A stretch of DNA of 64,000 bases, from contig NC_045144.1 in NCBI RefSeq assembly GCF_008831285.2, positions 3,774,268-3,838,267 on the forward strand, in the 5' to 3' direction. The DNA comes from Nymphaea colorata (Eukaryota; Streptophyta; Magnoliopsida; Nymphaeales; Nymphaeaceae). The first letter of the stretch is position 1. Every line of letters starts with the position of its first letter. Positions 22,294 to 34,012 of the stretch are shown one piece after another. The notes below the pieces were generated by a model, which saw nothing but the letters and a program-made list of their open reading frames with translations, was not told where the DNA came from and searched no databases. Both the position numbers and the translations under genes were made by a program.

Positions 22294-23568
22294 CAGTGGT
22301 AGAGCAAAAAAATTTTGGCTGAGGGGCACTATTTCAGAAAAGTTTGTTTCTTAAGGGCAACCAGTATGAATAAGTAAACAAACATTCTAAGAAGTCCCTA
22401 TGAAAATTAAAGAAAAAAAAAACTTGTAGGGCTGTTTATGGCTTCAGAGAGTTAATTCAGATCTACAAGTAAGGCTGTTCAACGAGTCAAGCTACCTCGA
22501 ACTCTATGATAAACTTGATTCAAACTCGACTCCTTTATTAAACGAGTCGAGTTTGAGTTAAAAAATGAACTCGACAACTTAAACGAGTCAAGCTCGAGTT
22601 AAGTGAGCTCGGCTCAGTTAAGCTCGAGAAAGGAAAGGTAAAAAATATGTCTCATAAAATTATCAAAAAAGGTAGATTGCTCAAATGGATATACACGAGA
22701 TGCGAGAGGTTTCACGTTCAAGTCTATATGTCACCTTTTTCTTTCAAATAATAATAATAATAATGAAATGTTTGGCTCGGCTCAAGCCAATCTTTGGCTT
22801 GAGCTTATTCGAGCTCGAACAGTTTGAGTTTTAAAAACTCGAGCCGAGTCGAGCTAATGAAATCGAACTCGAGTTGAGTTTGAGCCGAGCTCGAGTTTCT
22901 TTCAAGACACGCGAACCAAGTTCGAGCTGGCTCAACTCGGCTCGAACTCGCTCATGAACAACCCTATCTGCAAGAGCTGGGGAAGTTTTCCTCAACCTCT
23001 ACAATGTAGCACCTTTCAATCTTAGCTTCCACTAAAGGAAAATGCTGTCCTAGCTTTCCATCATATGTCTAACACAATTAAGGTACAGACATAAAGCATA
23101 CAAGCAGCAAAGGCTATATAACTTCGCAAAAAGAATACATACAACAGTTTCATACACAGCTGAAGTAAATCAACTAGCTAGCACTTTTTTGGTTGCATGC
23201 ATGGGGATATTATTTTGGTTGAGACTTATAACCATGCAAATTAAATAAAGTTCATATATAGACATCATTTTGGTAAATTTTTCTTGGTTTATTGAATTGA
23301 TCATCTTCCAAATGCATGCACTTATTAGACTAACTAGCTAAGTCTACTCAAAATTAATAACATGTCATGCTCGAACTAATGATATTATCGACCTTGGGAT
23401 CAAAGAAAAAGTCAAATCCAATCACAGATCTACGTGCAGCAGTCCACACCAGCCTTTCAAAAATTCTACTGTGATCAAGGTAGACCTAGGACCAGCTACA
23501 TTTGGTACCCACACCAGACTCGGGTTGGAGACTCAAGTACCCTTCAGCCAAAATTTTTCTGCTCCCTG
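22294..23568. mobile_element. possible hAT-like element with nested insertion
   Basis: CAGTGGTAGAGC with AAAATTTTGGCTGAGGGG (22294-22326) is mirrored by CCTTCAGCCAAAATTTTTCTGCTCCCTG (23541-23568, as two parts). The inverted ends resemble the CAGTGGCGGAGC MITE at 60072-60263. A separate TIR element is nested inside (22472-22965). It starts a few bases right of the copia target duplication. Confidence 0.4.
22461..22974. mobile_element. TIR element with tRNA-like core, 494 bp
   Basis: The ends AGGCTGTTCAACGAG (22472) and CTCATGAACAACCCT (to 22965) are inverted. Near-identical 9-bp flanks, ATCTACAAG (22461-22469) and ATCTGCAAG (22966-22974), suggest a Mutator-size target duplication. The body is dense in GAGCTCGAG-type words. 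The centre carries an A-box-like TAGATTGCTCAAATGG (22673-22688) and a B-box-like CACGTTCAAGTCT (22712-22724) at tRNA-like spacing. A relative lies at 62203-62525. Confidence 0.6.
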
Positions 23569-23672
23569 ACACGGGCCGAAATATCAATTTTCAAAATTTG
23601 CATATAAAACAAGTAAAACTTTTTAAAATTCACATGTACATTTAAAAAAAAAATGAGGTGGAGCTAGGGCCC

Positions 23673-23994
23673 ATGCAGGTCGACCTGAGCGTCGGGCCAC
23701 ACGTCGGCCGGTACTCTGTACCCGGCTCGATAACTTTTAAATAATATTTTTTATTATTATTAATATATATTTTATTATTAAAAATATATTTTATATTCAA
23801 TTTTTTTGTATTTTAAAAATGATTTTTTTATTGTAACTGAGCTGGCTTGGCCCAGGCCCGGGCTCGAGTTTCAAACATCAGGTTGGCCCAAACCCGGTTC
23901 TTAGGCCCAGGCTCGAGTTTCAGACAACGGGCTGACTCGGGCCTGGTTCTTACTGGGTCGGGCTGGCCAGGCCGGCCCGATGCCCAGGTCTGCA
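23673..23994. mobile_element. MITE with GC-rich ends and AT-rich centre
   Basis: ATGCAGGTCGACCTGAGCGT followed by CGGGCC at the left is matched inversely by GGCCCGATGCCCAGGTCTGC at the right. Subterminal CAGGCCCGGGCTCGAGTTTC words repeat. The centre is nearly pure A/T (23735-23840). This is a common plant MITE layout. Confidence 0.65.
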
Positions 23995-26339
23995 TGTGAG
24001 CCCCCCCTTAGGTCCACTGCAGCAATAAAACCACCCTGCGTCAAGGATGTACCTCCTTTTGAGCCCATTAGGTGCACTTGGATCCACTTTGCATGGGGAG
24101 AGGCATGTGGAACTCAGATGGTGACCACTGTTGTAGGAGCTGCGGCTAAGCCAGATCGAACATGGAGATTTATTTAGATCTAAATTATGATCTAACTTTG
24201 ATTAGGACGTGTTTTTAGCAGGTCTATCTTATCATACTACTATTTAAGATTTTCTTATTTATATCGTGATTTCGATAGATACCTAACCCACATAATTAAC
24301 ACATGCCACTAAATTATAAGAACACTTCTTAAACGAAAAGATAATGGAGATCCAATCGGATCTTTGTGGACCCAGTAACACATCAACTATCCATGAATCT
24401 GCCCAAAGATATGTATGAGAACATTGTTAAAAAGTGAGTAATTAGTAAAAGATACAATATATGTTCTTGAAGATTGAGTAAAATGTATATAATAATAAAG
24501 TGATGAGTGAAAGTTCCAAAAAAGTGATCAACAAATATTGAATGAAGCCATCTATTGGGTTAATTTCCACAATATTATCGACCAATGTCCTTAAGGCCAG
24601 ACACTAAATTAATAAAAGAGTCGGCTAAATGTAAATAATAGAAATAAGGTAAATATTATTACCAAAATGTAAATTGAAGTTCACTATGACTCTATGAGTT
24701 TCTCACGTATGTGGGAGAGAGGATTATGAAGTTGAGACCAAAGTTCTTTCTTTGGCAAGGGAGAAGTTTCTAGGCCTAGCTATGTGTCTTCACATATTCT
24801 TCATTGTAGAGAGTCAAAAATATTATGTTTAAGTTCTTTTTGCATTCATATGACATTCAAATATTGAGAAATTAATGAAGAGTGCTGAGCTAGAAATTTC
24901 GGGCTGAATATGGCTGGGCGTCGGCTGTGCCTGCACTAAATTGATTCCAAAAGAAATCTTCAAAAATATCAACATTCGCCTTCAAAGATTTTCAAATACT
25001 ACTTGCAAAGATTTTTTGATTCCAAAGTCTTTTAAATCAAAATGGTTTAGTCCCTCAAATAGTACTTTTAAATTTTTTCATCCAAAAGTCTTTGGGATAT
25101 CAATCTTCAAAAACTATTGGCAAACACCACACTGCATTTAGGGTGAAAAATATGTTTAAGTAAAAATAAAATGCATCAAGAATACACATAGTCCTAAATT
25201 AGTTACCATAAGTAAAGGCACCAAGAATGACCAATCCTCGTACCGACAGACGAGTCGTTTTCTCTTTCTTTTAAAACTTTATTTTTCTAAAACACTTCAA
25301 AACCCTCATCAAATTTTCATCGAGGCACTTCAAGGCAGGCCTAATTCCTTAGTGTGATGGGTGGAGGTTGGAGACTCTCTTGTTAGGAGATAGGATTAAA
25401 TACTCCTCGTGCTCATCCAACATCAGATCAAGACCGGCCCGATAAGTTACCGGGCCTAGTTGGGCGAGGTACGAAAATCCGGTCAATCATTCATTAGACA
25501 GCTCAAATCTTCTGACAGAAAATAAAAAAGATTTTAAGATTGATTTGTGATGATATATAACAATTACTAAAGTTAGGTGAAAGGATCAAATCAAAATTAA
25601 TGGAAGGAATCAATAGATGAAGTTCAGAAGCCCATTAAAAGAGAAGAGATCTGTTTCATTTTCTACTTGTTCTCTCCTATAAGACTTACTGAGGTACTTT
25701 GAGTTTTGGGGATAAAGTGACTTTCTTGGAGTGCAAGCGATTGCAGCAGCCAGACCAGTGGAGACGGGCGGTTTCTTGCCCATGTAGCTGCTTCACCAAC
25801 AACAAAGTAAAACAAAAGATTGGAATAGCGTTTTTCGGTGGAGAAATGCCAATAGATGACCAAAGAGTATAACTTAACGTCCGACCCTTCTTACATCGGA
25901 CTACAATGGGCTGAGGGATGACCACGACTTAGTCCAAGCAAAGACTCTTCCAATATATATATATATATTTATATATACAAGTTAAGCAAATGTGCTTAAA
26001 TTTATGACCTCCTTCGTTCATGGTAGAGAATTGTTGATAAATCATAACCATCATGATCATGTTGCTTTATGCTGGGAAGAGAGAAAGTAGATCATATAAG
26101 ATTAGGGTAAAAATACATTATAAAAAATCACAACCTGACCCGACTGAGTCAACTCACTCACTCACTGACCCAGTCATCTGTCGAACCACGTCTAGTTCCC
26201 AGGTTTGCCAACTATGGTTGAAGGAGCTTTCTATGTAGCTCAAAATCATTAAATATTGATGCCCCCAAAAACTTGCAATGCATCCCCTGGCCCATCCAGT
26301 TGAAAGTACTTGGCATAAGAGCGGTGCACCATAACACTA
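23995..26339. other. gene-free sequence
   Basis: There is no recognisable gene. Minus-strand frames near 25663-25925 are open for 66-79 codons without known motifs. A short (TA)n lies near 25953-25968. Confidence 0.4.
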
Positions 26340-26623
26340 TGTTGTTTGGAGGGAAAGAAATGGATAGAAGGGAAAAGAAAGGAAAGGGGTGGGAAGAGAA
26401 TGGGAGGGAAAGAAGAAGAAAGGAACATCCTTTCATTTCCCTCCCAATCTCTCCATTTTTTTAGAGGGACTGGAATTATATTAAAAAATCATTTCTTTCC
26501 CCTCCCTTTCATTTTCTTTCCTTCGCATCCAAACACAGTTATTAGTTCTCCTTTATGTTCCCTCATTATTAATTAGTCATCCAAGAAAGAACCTTCTTTT
26601 CATTCCCCCTCCATCCAAACAGG
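26340..26623. mobile_element. MITE with TTTGGAGGG / CCTCCATCCAAACA ends
   Basis: TGTTGTTTGGAGGGAAAG at the left mirrors CATTCCCCCTCCATCCAAAC at the right. The interior is purine-rich on the left and pyrimidine-rich on the right, so it can fold back over its length. It belongs to the same type as 30530-30930. Confidence 0.55.
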
Positions 26624-26639
26624 CTGTAAAAATGCCTCC

Positions 26640-29600
26640 TATATGGCACCCAGAAGTTACTCGATCGTAAAATAAGCCGAGCTAAGGTCATGCGTGCTTG
26701 CATCGAGTTTGAATCATTCATTAAACGAGTTGACTTCTAGCTGCATATAAGTTCAACTTGAATGGGCCCGTCAAAGAGCATATATACAGTGTGTTTCACA
26801 CATCTGATAGAGGGCATCTTTAGAAACAAAGCGTCTGTGTTGGTGGCTTGCAATGAATTAGTTTTTCAAAACCTATTGGGCGTCTCTTCAACCATTACAG
26901 TTTAAGAAAACATTATACTCAGCTTGGCAAAAGCTTATCCAACCCACTGGGCTTGAGCTTAACGGGCTGTTGAGCCATTCAGCTGTAAAAATGGAGCTCG
27001 GCTCAAGTTCAATGCAGGCTTTGCAAGACTTAAGGCCAGCTCAAGCAGCCCCAGTGACTGCAAAGGCAGCTTACACGTGCACCCCTACCAACAGAAGCAT
27101 GACTGAAGAAGGGTTAACTCTTAGATGAAGCAGGACCTCAAAAAGTTTAACCAACCACAGAACATTTGATCAATTGATTTGACTCACATTTAATAGATAT
27201 GACATAGACAGTTTGCTTACAGAATAACAAATTTTGAGTCACATCATTTAGACTTAAGGAGAAAAGATAATCAAAAACAGCTCATAATGCATAAAAAAAT
27301 GGACGGATTGAAAAACCATATACATATTTTTTTAAAGATCAAAACCGTGATTCTTAGTCAGAATAACAGCGTAGACATACGACACCAGAGAATTAGTGAA
27401 CTCACCTATCGAAATCTCTCTCTCTCTCTTTATCTCTCTCTCTCTCTCTCTCTCGCGTAAAGATTTTCAAGCTTCTCTTTCATGTGGGAGCCTTTATTTT
27501 CAAGCTTCCACCATCTAGAGTTATCCATTAGTCTAAATGCGGCATTTTGGCTAGAAGAGATTAAATAGATCCTCCCATCTTAACCATTTTTCCCAACCTT
27601 ACCAATTAAAATTTATCCTTTCCCCAAACCTAATAAACCAGTTTGCTCATCATGGAACAAATTTCCATTTCACCTACAACTCTTGGTACATGCAATTTCC
27701 TGGATACAATACTGAGGTTTAAGTACAACAGACAACAATAACTTCAAAATGCATGCTAATATTGGAACTTTCCCTTCTGGGAATTCTACATTTGCTTCCT
27801 TGGATAAAAATACAGCGTAAAAAGGAGACATTGGTAATCAACAGCTTGCTTGGTACAGGATCCCCTGCTGATGCCAAATCAAGATTGTCAATGCATGCGC
27901 CCCTTTGACTCGCAGCATGGAGATCGGCAAAATTGGATGAAACCATACCAGCTATCTGCTACCACCCTGATCAATAGTAATTTCAAGTAATTTTCTATGT
28001 CCACAAACTTTTTAGTCACCCCCAGTAGTGCACCACCCGTTGTGTTAGTTCTTCCTCGGTTGCTGTTTCTAAATCATTTACATAGGCTCAGCATAAACCT
28101 GGATGTGGGGGTTGAAATTAGCTACTCCAGACATGTTAAGAGTTCTAAGATGATTGGGAAAAGATCACACCTAAGAAAATATTCATGTGGTGAAGAAACA
28201 AATTGATGAACTCGCAGAAAGGACATGGATATAAATATAAGCAATTTGATATTTGGCCCTTCTACATCAGCAACAAAAAATGTAATTCAATTGTCTTTCC
28301 ACATACCCTGCTTTGAGGATGTAGAGATAGTTTCTCCTTCTGGGAGTACACAGTTTGTTGAAGGAGCTTCTTTTGCAGCAGCTGAAGTTTGAGGTTATTG
28401 AGCAGGCTGAAGCACAAAATCTGGTTCACTATTTTCATGGATCTGGTTGTGAAAATGAGCAATTTAGTATTACAACATATTTTTCAACATGAAATAGCAA
28501 ATTACCGTACTATTTCATACAAGAATATAACCGCAAACTCTGGTTACAGGAAATTTGGCCTTTAAGGCTGATATGAATCCGCTGATATGTGGCAATTTCC
28601 CTCAAAACCACTAGATAGAGACCCACATTAAAACTGTCCTTTTTGAGCTAATTAAAGTTCAATTGAATCAGATGGCTACAACTTTGAGAGCAAGTCATTT
28701 GCTCAAGAAAGGAACCCGAAAACAGAAAAACTTCCAAGGATCAGGACATTAACCTGGTCTCACTTTTTGGCAGTTTTATATGAAGTGCAGAAAACATCAA
28801 GAAATTTGGTCTCAGATTGGAGGCAAAAGATTGGCCCCAATTGATATTTCTCATGACAAAAGTTAAATTGGAACTACTCAAGTTAAATTGGACTTACCCA
28901 AGTTAAATTGGAACTACCCATGGTCATGCCCAAGTGGCATTCATCTACTCCATCTTTCCATAGACTTTCACATCATTAGGGGTTTTCACGAACTCCGCTC
29001 AAGTGCTAGATGGCCCAGCTCAAGATGGACTTGAGCTCAGCTTGGCTAAGCTTGTGGCCCAAGCTCAGCATGCTGAGGATAAAAAATACAGTTTTTTCGC
29101 ATATCCTAGAAACATGAGAGAATTTTGAACTGAAGTGCAGACTTTGGCAAAAAAGAAACTCACTAACCGTATCCACAGGTTTTTCTGTGTCCTCTGCGAG
29201 TTTAACTGAGCTTAAATAAGCCAAGCTTGGATAACTCAAACATGATTTGTTTGTTTAAAAGTGGATTTACTCTTCAGCTCAAACTCAACTCACTTAATGA
29301 GTCAAGCTCCAGTAGACTTCATGAATGGACACCTTTCTCCTATTCTATTAGAAATATGAGGATGCAAATGCAAGGATCCTGTGCCTCTGAAACTAACCCG
29401 TCAGATATCTAAAGCACATTAAGATAAAAATTGCCAGATATCTTAAGCACCACAAGATGAAAAATAAGGAAATACTTTTGAATTCCACTGTCAGCAGACA
29501 TTAAAATGCATTGATTTGGAGTTTCGACCCAACTTAAACATTGAACAATAATTTCTTACAGGAACAACACATTTTTCATAGTCATTATTTGCTTTTGACT

Positions 29601-29850
29601 TAGGTTAGCATGTATATTCCGTTATTCATGTTGCTGTCAGAATCAAAACAAAAGGATGCAACAAGCATTAATCTGGAAGACGCCTCAAGGTTAAAACATT
29701 GGAACTATCATTGAAATGGTAAACCGTATTAACATTTTCATAACATTGTATTCTCAAGCACACGTACGAAACAACAGGAAAGAGACTAACAGCAAAAAAA
29801 ATAAAAGAAAAAAATATTCAAAAGACCCCAATAATCAAAAGAGGAACCAA
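26640..29850. other. gene-free, with dispersed repeat fragments
   Basis: Two patches (26680-27085 and 28990-29310) share the GAGCTCGAG vocabulary. A CT microsatellite lies at 27417-27453. I searched by eye for further kelch exons on the minus strand and found none. A coding-like minus frame near 27800-27940 (ADLHAASQRGACIDNLDLAS) is unidentified. Confidence 0.4.
28861..28920. repeat. 20-bp tandem repeat, three copies
   Basis: AGTTAAATTGGAACTACCCA occurs three times head to tail with one to three changes. Confidence 0.9.
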
Positions 29851-29855
29851 CTTAC

Positions 29856-30347
29856 TGGTATCAAGCACATGCAAATCCTTCAATGGATTTTTTCCATCAG
29901 TACCCCCAAAGATATAAAGGTCAGTCCCCACAGTGGTACAACTGTGGCTGTCCCTTGGCGAAGGTGGAATTCCTTTCATCACAGGCTTGCTCCACGCTTG
30001 TTTAACTGCGGGGAAAACAACCAGAACTAAAAAAAAAATCAACCTTTCTCTCGGTTTCTCACATACCAACATCACAAAAGATTATATTTTTTTTATACCA
30101 TAGTCCACAAGGAATCTTGAAAAAGGATGGGAAACCTACCCGTATCGAAGACATAAACATCATTTGTCTGGCAATTATCCTTCGCATAACCACCAAAAAC
30201 ATACAGAAACCTGCCGCCTTTGATGGAATTGCATGTGTGACCCCATCGTTTACCAGGCCCCAATGTATCACTTTTCATTCCTAGTGATTTCTTCTCTTCC
30301 AGGTTTTCCTTAGATCTCATCACTACTTTAACGCTCTCCCACCTCAT
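29856..30347 (-). CDS. kelch-repeat protein, first two exons only
   Basis: Exon 1 (30347-30140) starts MRWESVKVVMRSKENLEEKK, then GPGKRWGHTCNSIKGGRFLY, VFGGYAKDNCQTND and VYVFDT. Exon 2 (30005-29856) continues VKQAWSKPVMKGIPPSPRDS, HSCTTVGTDLYIFGG, TDGKNPLKDLHVLDT. Donors GTAGGT and GTAAGT and acceptor CCCGCAG are intact and the phases agree. The pattern (RWGHT, FGG, W, PRDSH, FGG) is two kelch blades. It resembles the N terminus of the plant galactose oxidase/kelch proteins of the At1g18610/At1g74150 type, which have several more blades and a long C-terminal part. No third exon is visible down to about 22.3 kb, so the copy is either truncated or has an unusually long intron. The role of these proteins is poorly known. 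Confidence 0.75.
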
Positions 30348-30529
30348 TTTCTCACTAATAAGAAACACTCACCTTCCGTTCCTCCCTTCTTTTGTTATTT
30401 CGGCACACTGATCGTCACCCTCCGCCCTCTGTTCTAAACCACATCAATCAGCATTAACCAAGAAATGAAGTTTTTTACGACTAAAGATGAACGCAAAGCA
30501 AATGTTCCTGAGCAGGACGGAAAGAGTAA

Positions 30530-30930
30530 GGGCCTGTTTGGTTGGAGGGAAAGGAAAAGAAAGGGAGGGATGAACTTTTGTTTGGTTGGCTAACTAAAGA
30601 TGAGGAAAGAAAGGACAAAAGGCAAAGTATGCAATCTTTCCCAAATAGGACGGATTGGAAATGAAAGGAAAGAGAGAGAGGAGCAAAAGTGTTGACTGCC
30701 CACAATACCCCTTCCTTCAGGTTCTTTAAGTTTTTAAACATTTTAACTGTTAGGGATATTATTGTAAATATTAACCTTTCATTTTCTTTCCTTTCTTTTG
30801 TATCCAAACAAGCTTTTTAATCACTTCTTTCATTTTCATTCCATTTCATTCTTTTCTTTTCCCTTTCTCTTCCATTCCCTTTCTTTTTCTTTTCCCTCCA
30901 TTTCCATCCCTTCCTTTCCCTCCTACCAAA
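30530..30930. mobile_element. MITE, GGGCCTGTTTGGTTGGAGGG type
   Basis: The left end GGGCCTGTTTGGTTGGAGGG is preceded by TAA. The right end CCTTTCCCTCCTACCAAA is followed by TAA. The inner 18 bases match as an inverted repeat, but the outermost seven are missing on the right. It lies just upstream of the kelch start and could have carried promoter material. Confidence 0.6.
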
Positions 30931-31205
30931 TAAGAAAGAGAGGAACGGAGGAGCGGGCAAAGGCCTGAGACAACCAGAGGGAAAAACGAAGCAAGTTGTG
31001 TAAGAAAGATTACCAAATGAGTCATGGTTATATAAATTAATTTCCCAATGTTTCTTTCCATTAGTTAATGGATTAGTTAATGTCCGTAGCAGGAAAGAAT
31101 TAAAAAAGCAATTTATTAGTCCTTCACTCTTTCTACTAACCATTCGTCTCAGTTCAATTCCAAATAACCGATCCTCAATCATCCATTGGTTCGGCGACAT
31201 ACATG

Positions 31206-31404
31206 TTGAGAATGCATTCTTTGAGTGCCTCCTTTGATTCCAAAACTACGATGTTGGAATTTTTTTTTACGGAAAAGAATGCCAACTTGAAGATATAATA
31301 AGATTCTATTAATTCATCAACATGGGTGCTCATCTCTCGTATCGGTGCATCATATCGGCCCATAACTTCTCTCAGTTGATTCATTCTCGTACCGGCTAAC
31401 ATTT
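31206..31404 (-). CDS. unrecognised exon-like ORF
   Basis: A minus-strand frame reads GTRMNQLREVMGRYDAPIRE, then MSTHVDELIESYYIFKLAFF and SVKKNSNIVVLESKEALKEC. It has the balanced composition and charged/hydrophobic rhythm of a real helical protein. A TTAG acceptor precedes it (about 31405) and a GTATGT donor follows the ECILN codons (about 31205), so it could be one internal exon. I cannot assign a family and see no partner exons. Chance is possible. Confidence 0.3.
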
Positions 31405-32124
31405 TGAACAAAATAATAAAAATGAGAATGCTGGCATCCTTGTGGGTGCAATGTGGTTTTGGGGTTGGACTACATGGGATATCCGACAGTAACCTGCCTG
31501 ATGCTTGGACGTAGTTAGGTAACTACTTCCTGGTTTAGGTGGTTGTGGTATACTTTTGTTGGAGATATTTCTATTCAGTTACAGTCTCTGGGCCTCCAGA
31601 GTTAGATTCTGTGTCCATGAATTTTTAGACTTTCGGTGTTAGCATGTTAGTCTTTGCAGTATTTTATTTAGGATTATTCTGTTCTGTTGTTGCTTTTAAG
31701 TTATGGTAATGTGACTTTGTCATGGCCGAAATTGTGGGGACTGCTTTCTGGTTATGATAAATGGAGATATAAGCTGGTGGCCTGATACATATGATCAGAC
31801 TCATGGATAAATCCACTAACATAAGGTACCTTTTTTCTTGTGTTCAGTGTTTCATTGATAACCTCTAAGCCGTAAGAATCTTCTGCATCGCTAGATACTG
31901 AAGATAACCACTATTTGTTTGTTTGATTTTGGAGATCTGACTTTTGCTGTATTTTCTTCTTGTTTTATCCAAGAATATTTTGTGCATTTCTCTTGCGTGT
32001 GCATTTCTGCCAATGCATCTCCGAAAAAGCATTTCACATTCTTTATTTTACTGTAGGTAGGAATCCGTGATCTTGATATAATGTTGTTCCAACTTTCAAA
32101 TGCTAAGATCGTCCAGAAACTCCA

Positions 32125-32485
32125 CCTTGTTTCAATAGCAATAGTGTCTAATGTTTGGTAAAAGTGAAAATATGTGATCTAGTTTATGGAATTACAAAAT
32201 TTGGTAGTACTTGTCTCAAATGGTAAGAGTTACGTTCCAGTAATGGTATAATGGTTCTCTAGTGTCGAGGAATTAGAAAATTTGATAGAAATGTTGTCAT
32301 TCAACCTTGTTTCAATAGCAATAGTGTCTCATGTTTGGATAAAAGTGAAAATACATGATTTTGTTTATGGAATTACAAAATTTGGTAGTACTTGTCTCAA
32401 ATGGTAAGAGTTATGTTCCAGTAATGGTATAATGATTCTCTAGTGTCTAGGAATTAGAAAATTTGATAGAAATGTTGTCATTCAA
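32125..32485. repeat. 180-bp tandem duplication
   Basis: CCTTGTTTCAATAGCAATAG starts copies at 32125 and 32305. The two 180-bp copies differ at only a handful of positions. Confidence 0.9.
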
Positions 32486-33232
32486 ATGGTAGGGAGGTTA
32501 TTAAACTGTTATATCATTTGAATAATTCTTTTCAGAGAGAAAACATTGTTATAGCACCTAGGAGCATGCATTGATTGAGATTATGCATGTTTCCTTAGTA
32601 GTTAGTAGTTAAACCTTAAAAGTGATAGGTGGCCTTGAGTAGTGGTGCTCCAAATAAGCCTAGGCAGAGTCTTGGTGCCCCAGGCAGAATAAGATGGGGA
32701 ACGAGAAGGAGAAGGAGAAGAATGAACAAAAGGAAAGGGAAAAAGCATAAGAGAAAGAATGAACGATGGTAAAAATAGAAGTAGAAGAAGAAAAAAATAG
32801 GAGTAAAAGGAATTTAAAAATTTTTCTTGACTTAGACACATAGTTGGTCCAGCCTAGTTGAAAATGTAAGTTCCTAGAGCCTAACTGTCTGGTGCTTAGG
32901 AACATTTTGTACTTCAAAGGATATTACAGGTTCTTGCAGATGAATACCATTTGCCTAGTTCTATGAACTTTCATTTGTGTGTGAAGCTTACCATCTGAGC
33001 ACCATAATTTTTTCTGTTCTGCATGACATGGGTGCATGGGCATGTCTTTAAGGAGCCATAGGTTTGCCTGCTATTTCTTGTTGAAGAGAAAACTAAATGA
33101 ATGGAGCGCACATATTTTCTGTTTTGTTTGGTGTGAATCTGTGATAGCTGTAGATAGAACTCTTCGTAACTTGTTTCAAGTTTTTAATCTTATTAGATGG
33201 TGACTCATTGATTTTGTAGCTATATGACTATG

Positions 33233-33766
33233 CCTGAATTGTACTTATTGCTTTAATTACATGCTATTTCTATGTGGCCTTGCCTGAGAGACAGAGGGGA
33301 AAGAAAAGGTTTCTTACATAACCCTTGCTTCAAAATTTTTTGAATATTTATTCCTGCTTTGAAAACTTTTATTCTGTGTAGCATCTATAACGCTTGCTTT
33401 AGCTTTGTTCCTGAACTGTACTTATTGATATAATTACATGCTATTACTATGTGGCCATGCCTGAGACACAGAGGGGGGAAAGAAAAAGATTTCATACTTA
33501 GCTCTTGCTTCAAAATTTTTTGAATTTTTTATTTCTGCTTTGAAAACTTTTATTCTGTGTAGCATCTATAATGCTTGCTTGAGCTTTGTTCCTGAATTGT
33601 ACTTATTGATATAGTTACATGCTATTACTATGTGGCCATGCCTGAGACACAGAGGGGGAAAGAAAAAGATTTCATACTTAGCTCTTGCTTCAAATTTTTT
33701 TGAATTTTTTATTTCTGCTTTGAAAACTTTTATTCTGTGTAGCATCTAAAATGCTCGCTTGGCTGA
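33233..33766. repeat. about 179-bp tandem repeat, three copies
   Basis: Copies start at 33233, 33410 and 33591 with CCTGAATTGTACTTATTG. Copies 2 and 3 are closer to each other than to copy 1. The last copy ends about 250 bp before the first visible eIF3m exon. Confidence 0.9.
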
Positions 33767-34012
33767 TTCATTGGCTATAGCAGTAATTAGAGCCATAAAC
33801 ATTTTGTTATGGGTGTATCTTCTTGTTAATTTCCATTATGTTGTTCATCCAGCAATTAGGTAGACACATGTTATATTTGTGCTTGATGTTTTGGAAAATC
33901 TTCGAGTTTATGGAAGTTTAAACAATAGCAGGAACTTATATTGCCTTTGTATATGATTTGACAAAAAAAATTCTCGAAGTTCATTATCATCTTATTGTGC
34001 TCTAGATTGCAG

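Larger units (their letters stand above)
31412..34012. other. gene-free sequence upstream of the first visible eIF3m exon
   Basis: I looked for the missing eIF3m first exon (about 35-40 codons, expected to contain a WADAG-like stretch) and did not find it. Two blocks of tandem duplication are listed separately. Confidence 0.4.

Noticed and set aside
26346-26576. Lysine/glutamate-rich frame RREKKGKGWEENGRERRRKE
   Set aside because: It is the purine-rich arm of a MITE.
27719-28462. Further kelch exons on the minus strand
   Set aside because: No FGG, RxGH or W-patterned kelch motifs. The coding-like piece ADLHAASQRGACIDN matches nothing I recognise.
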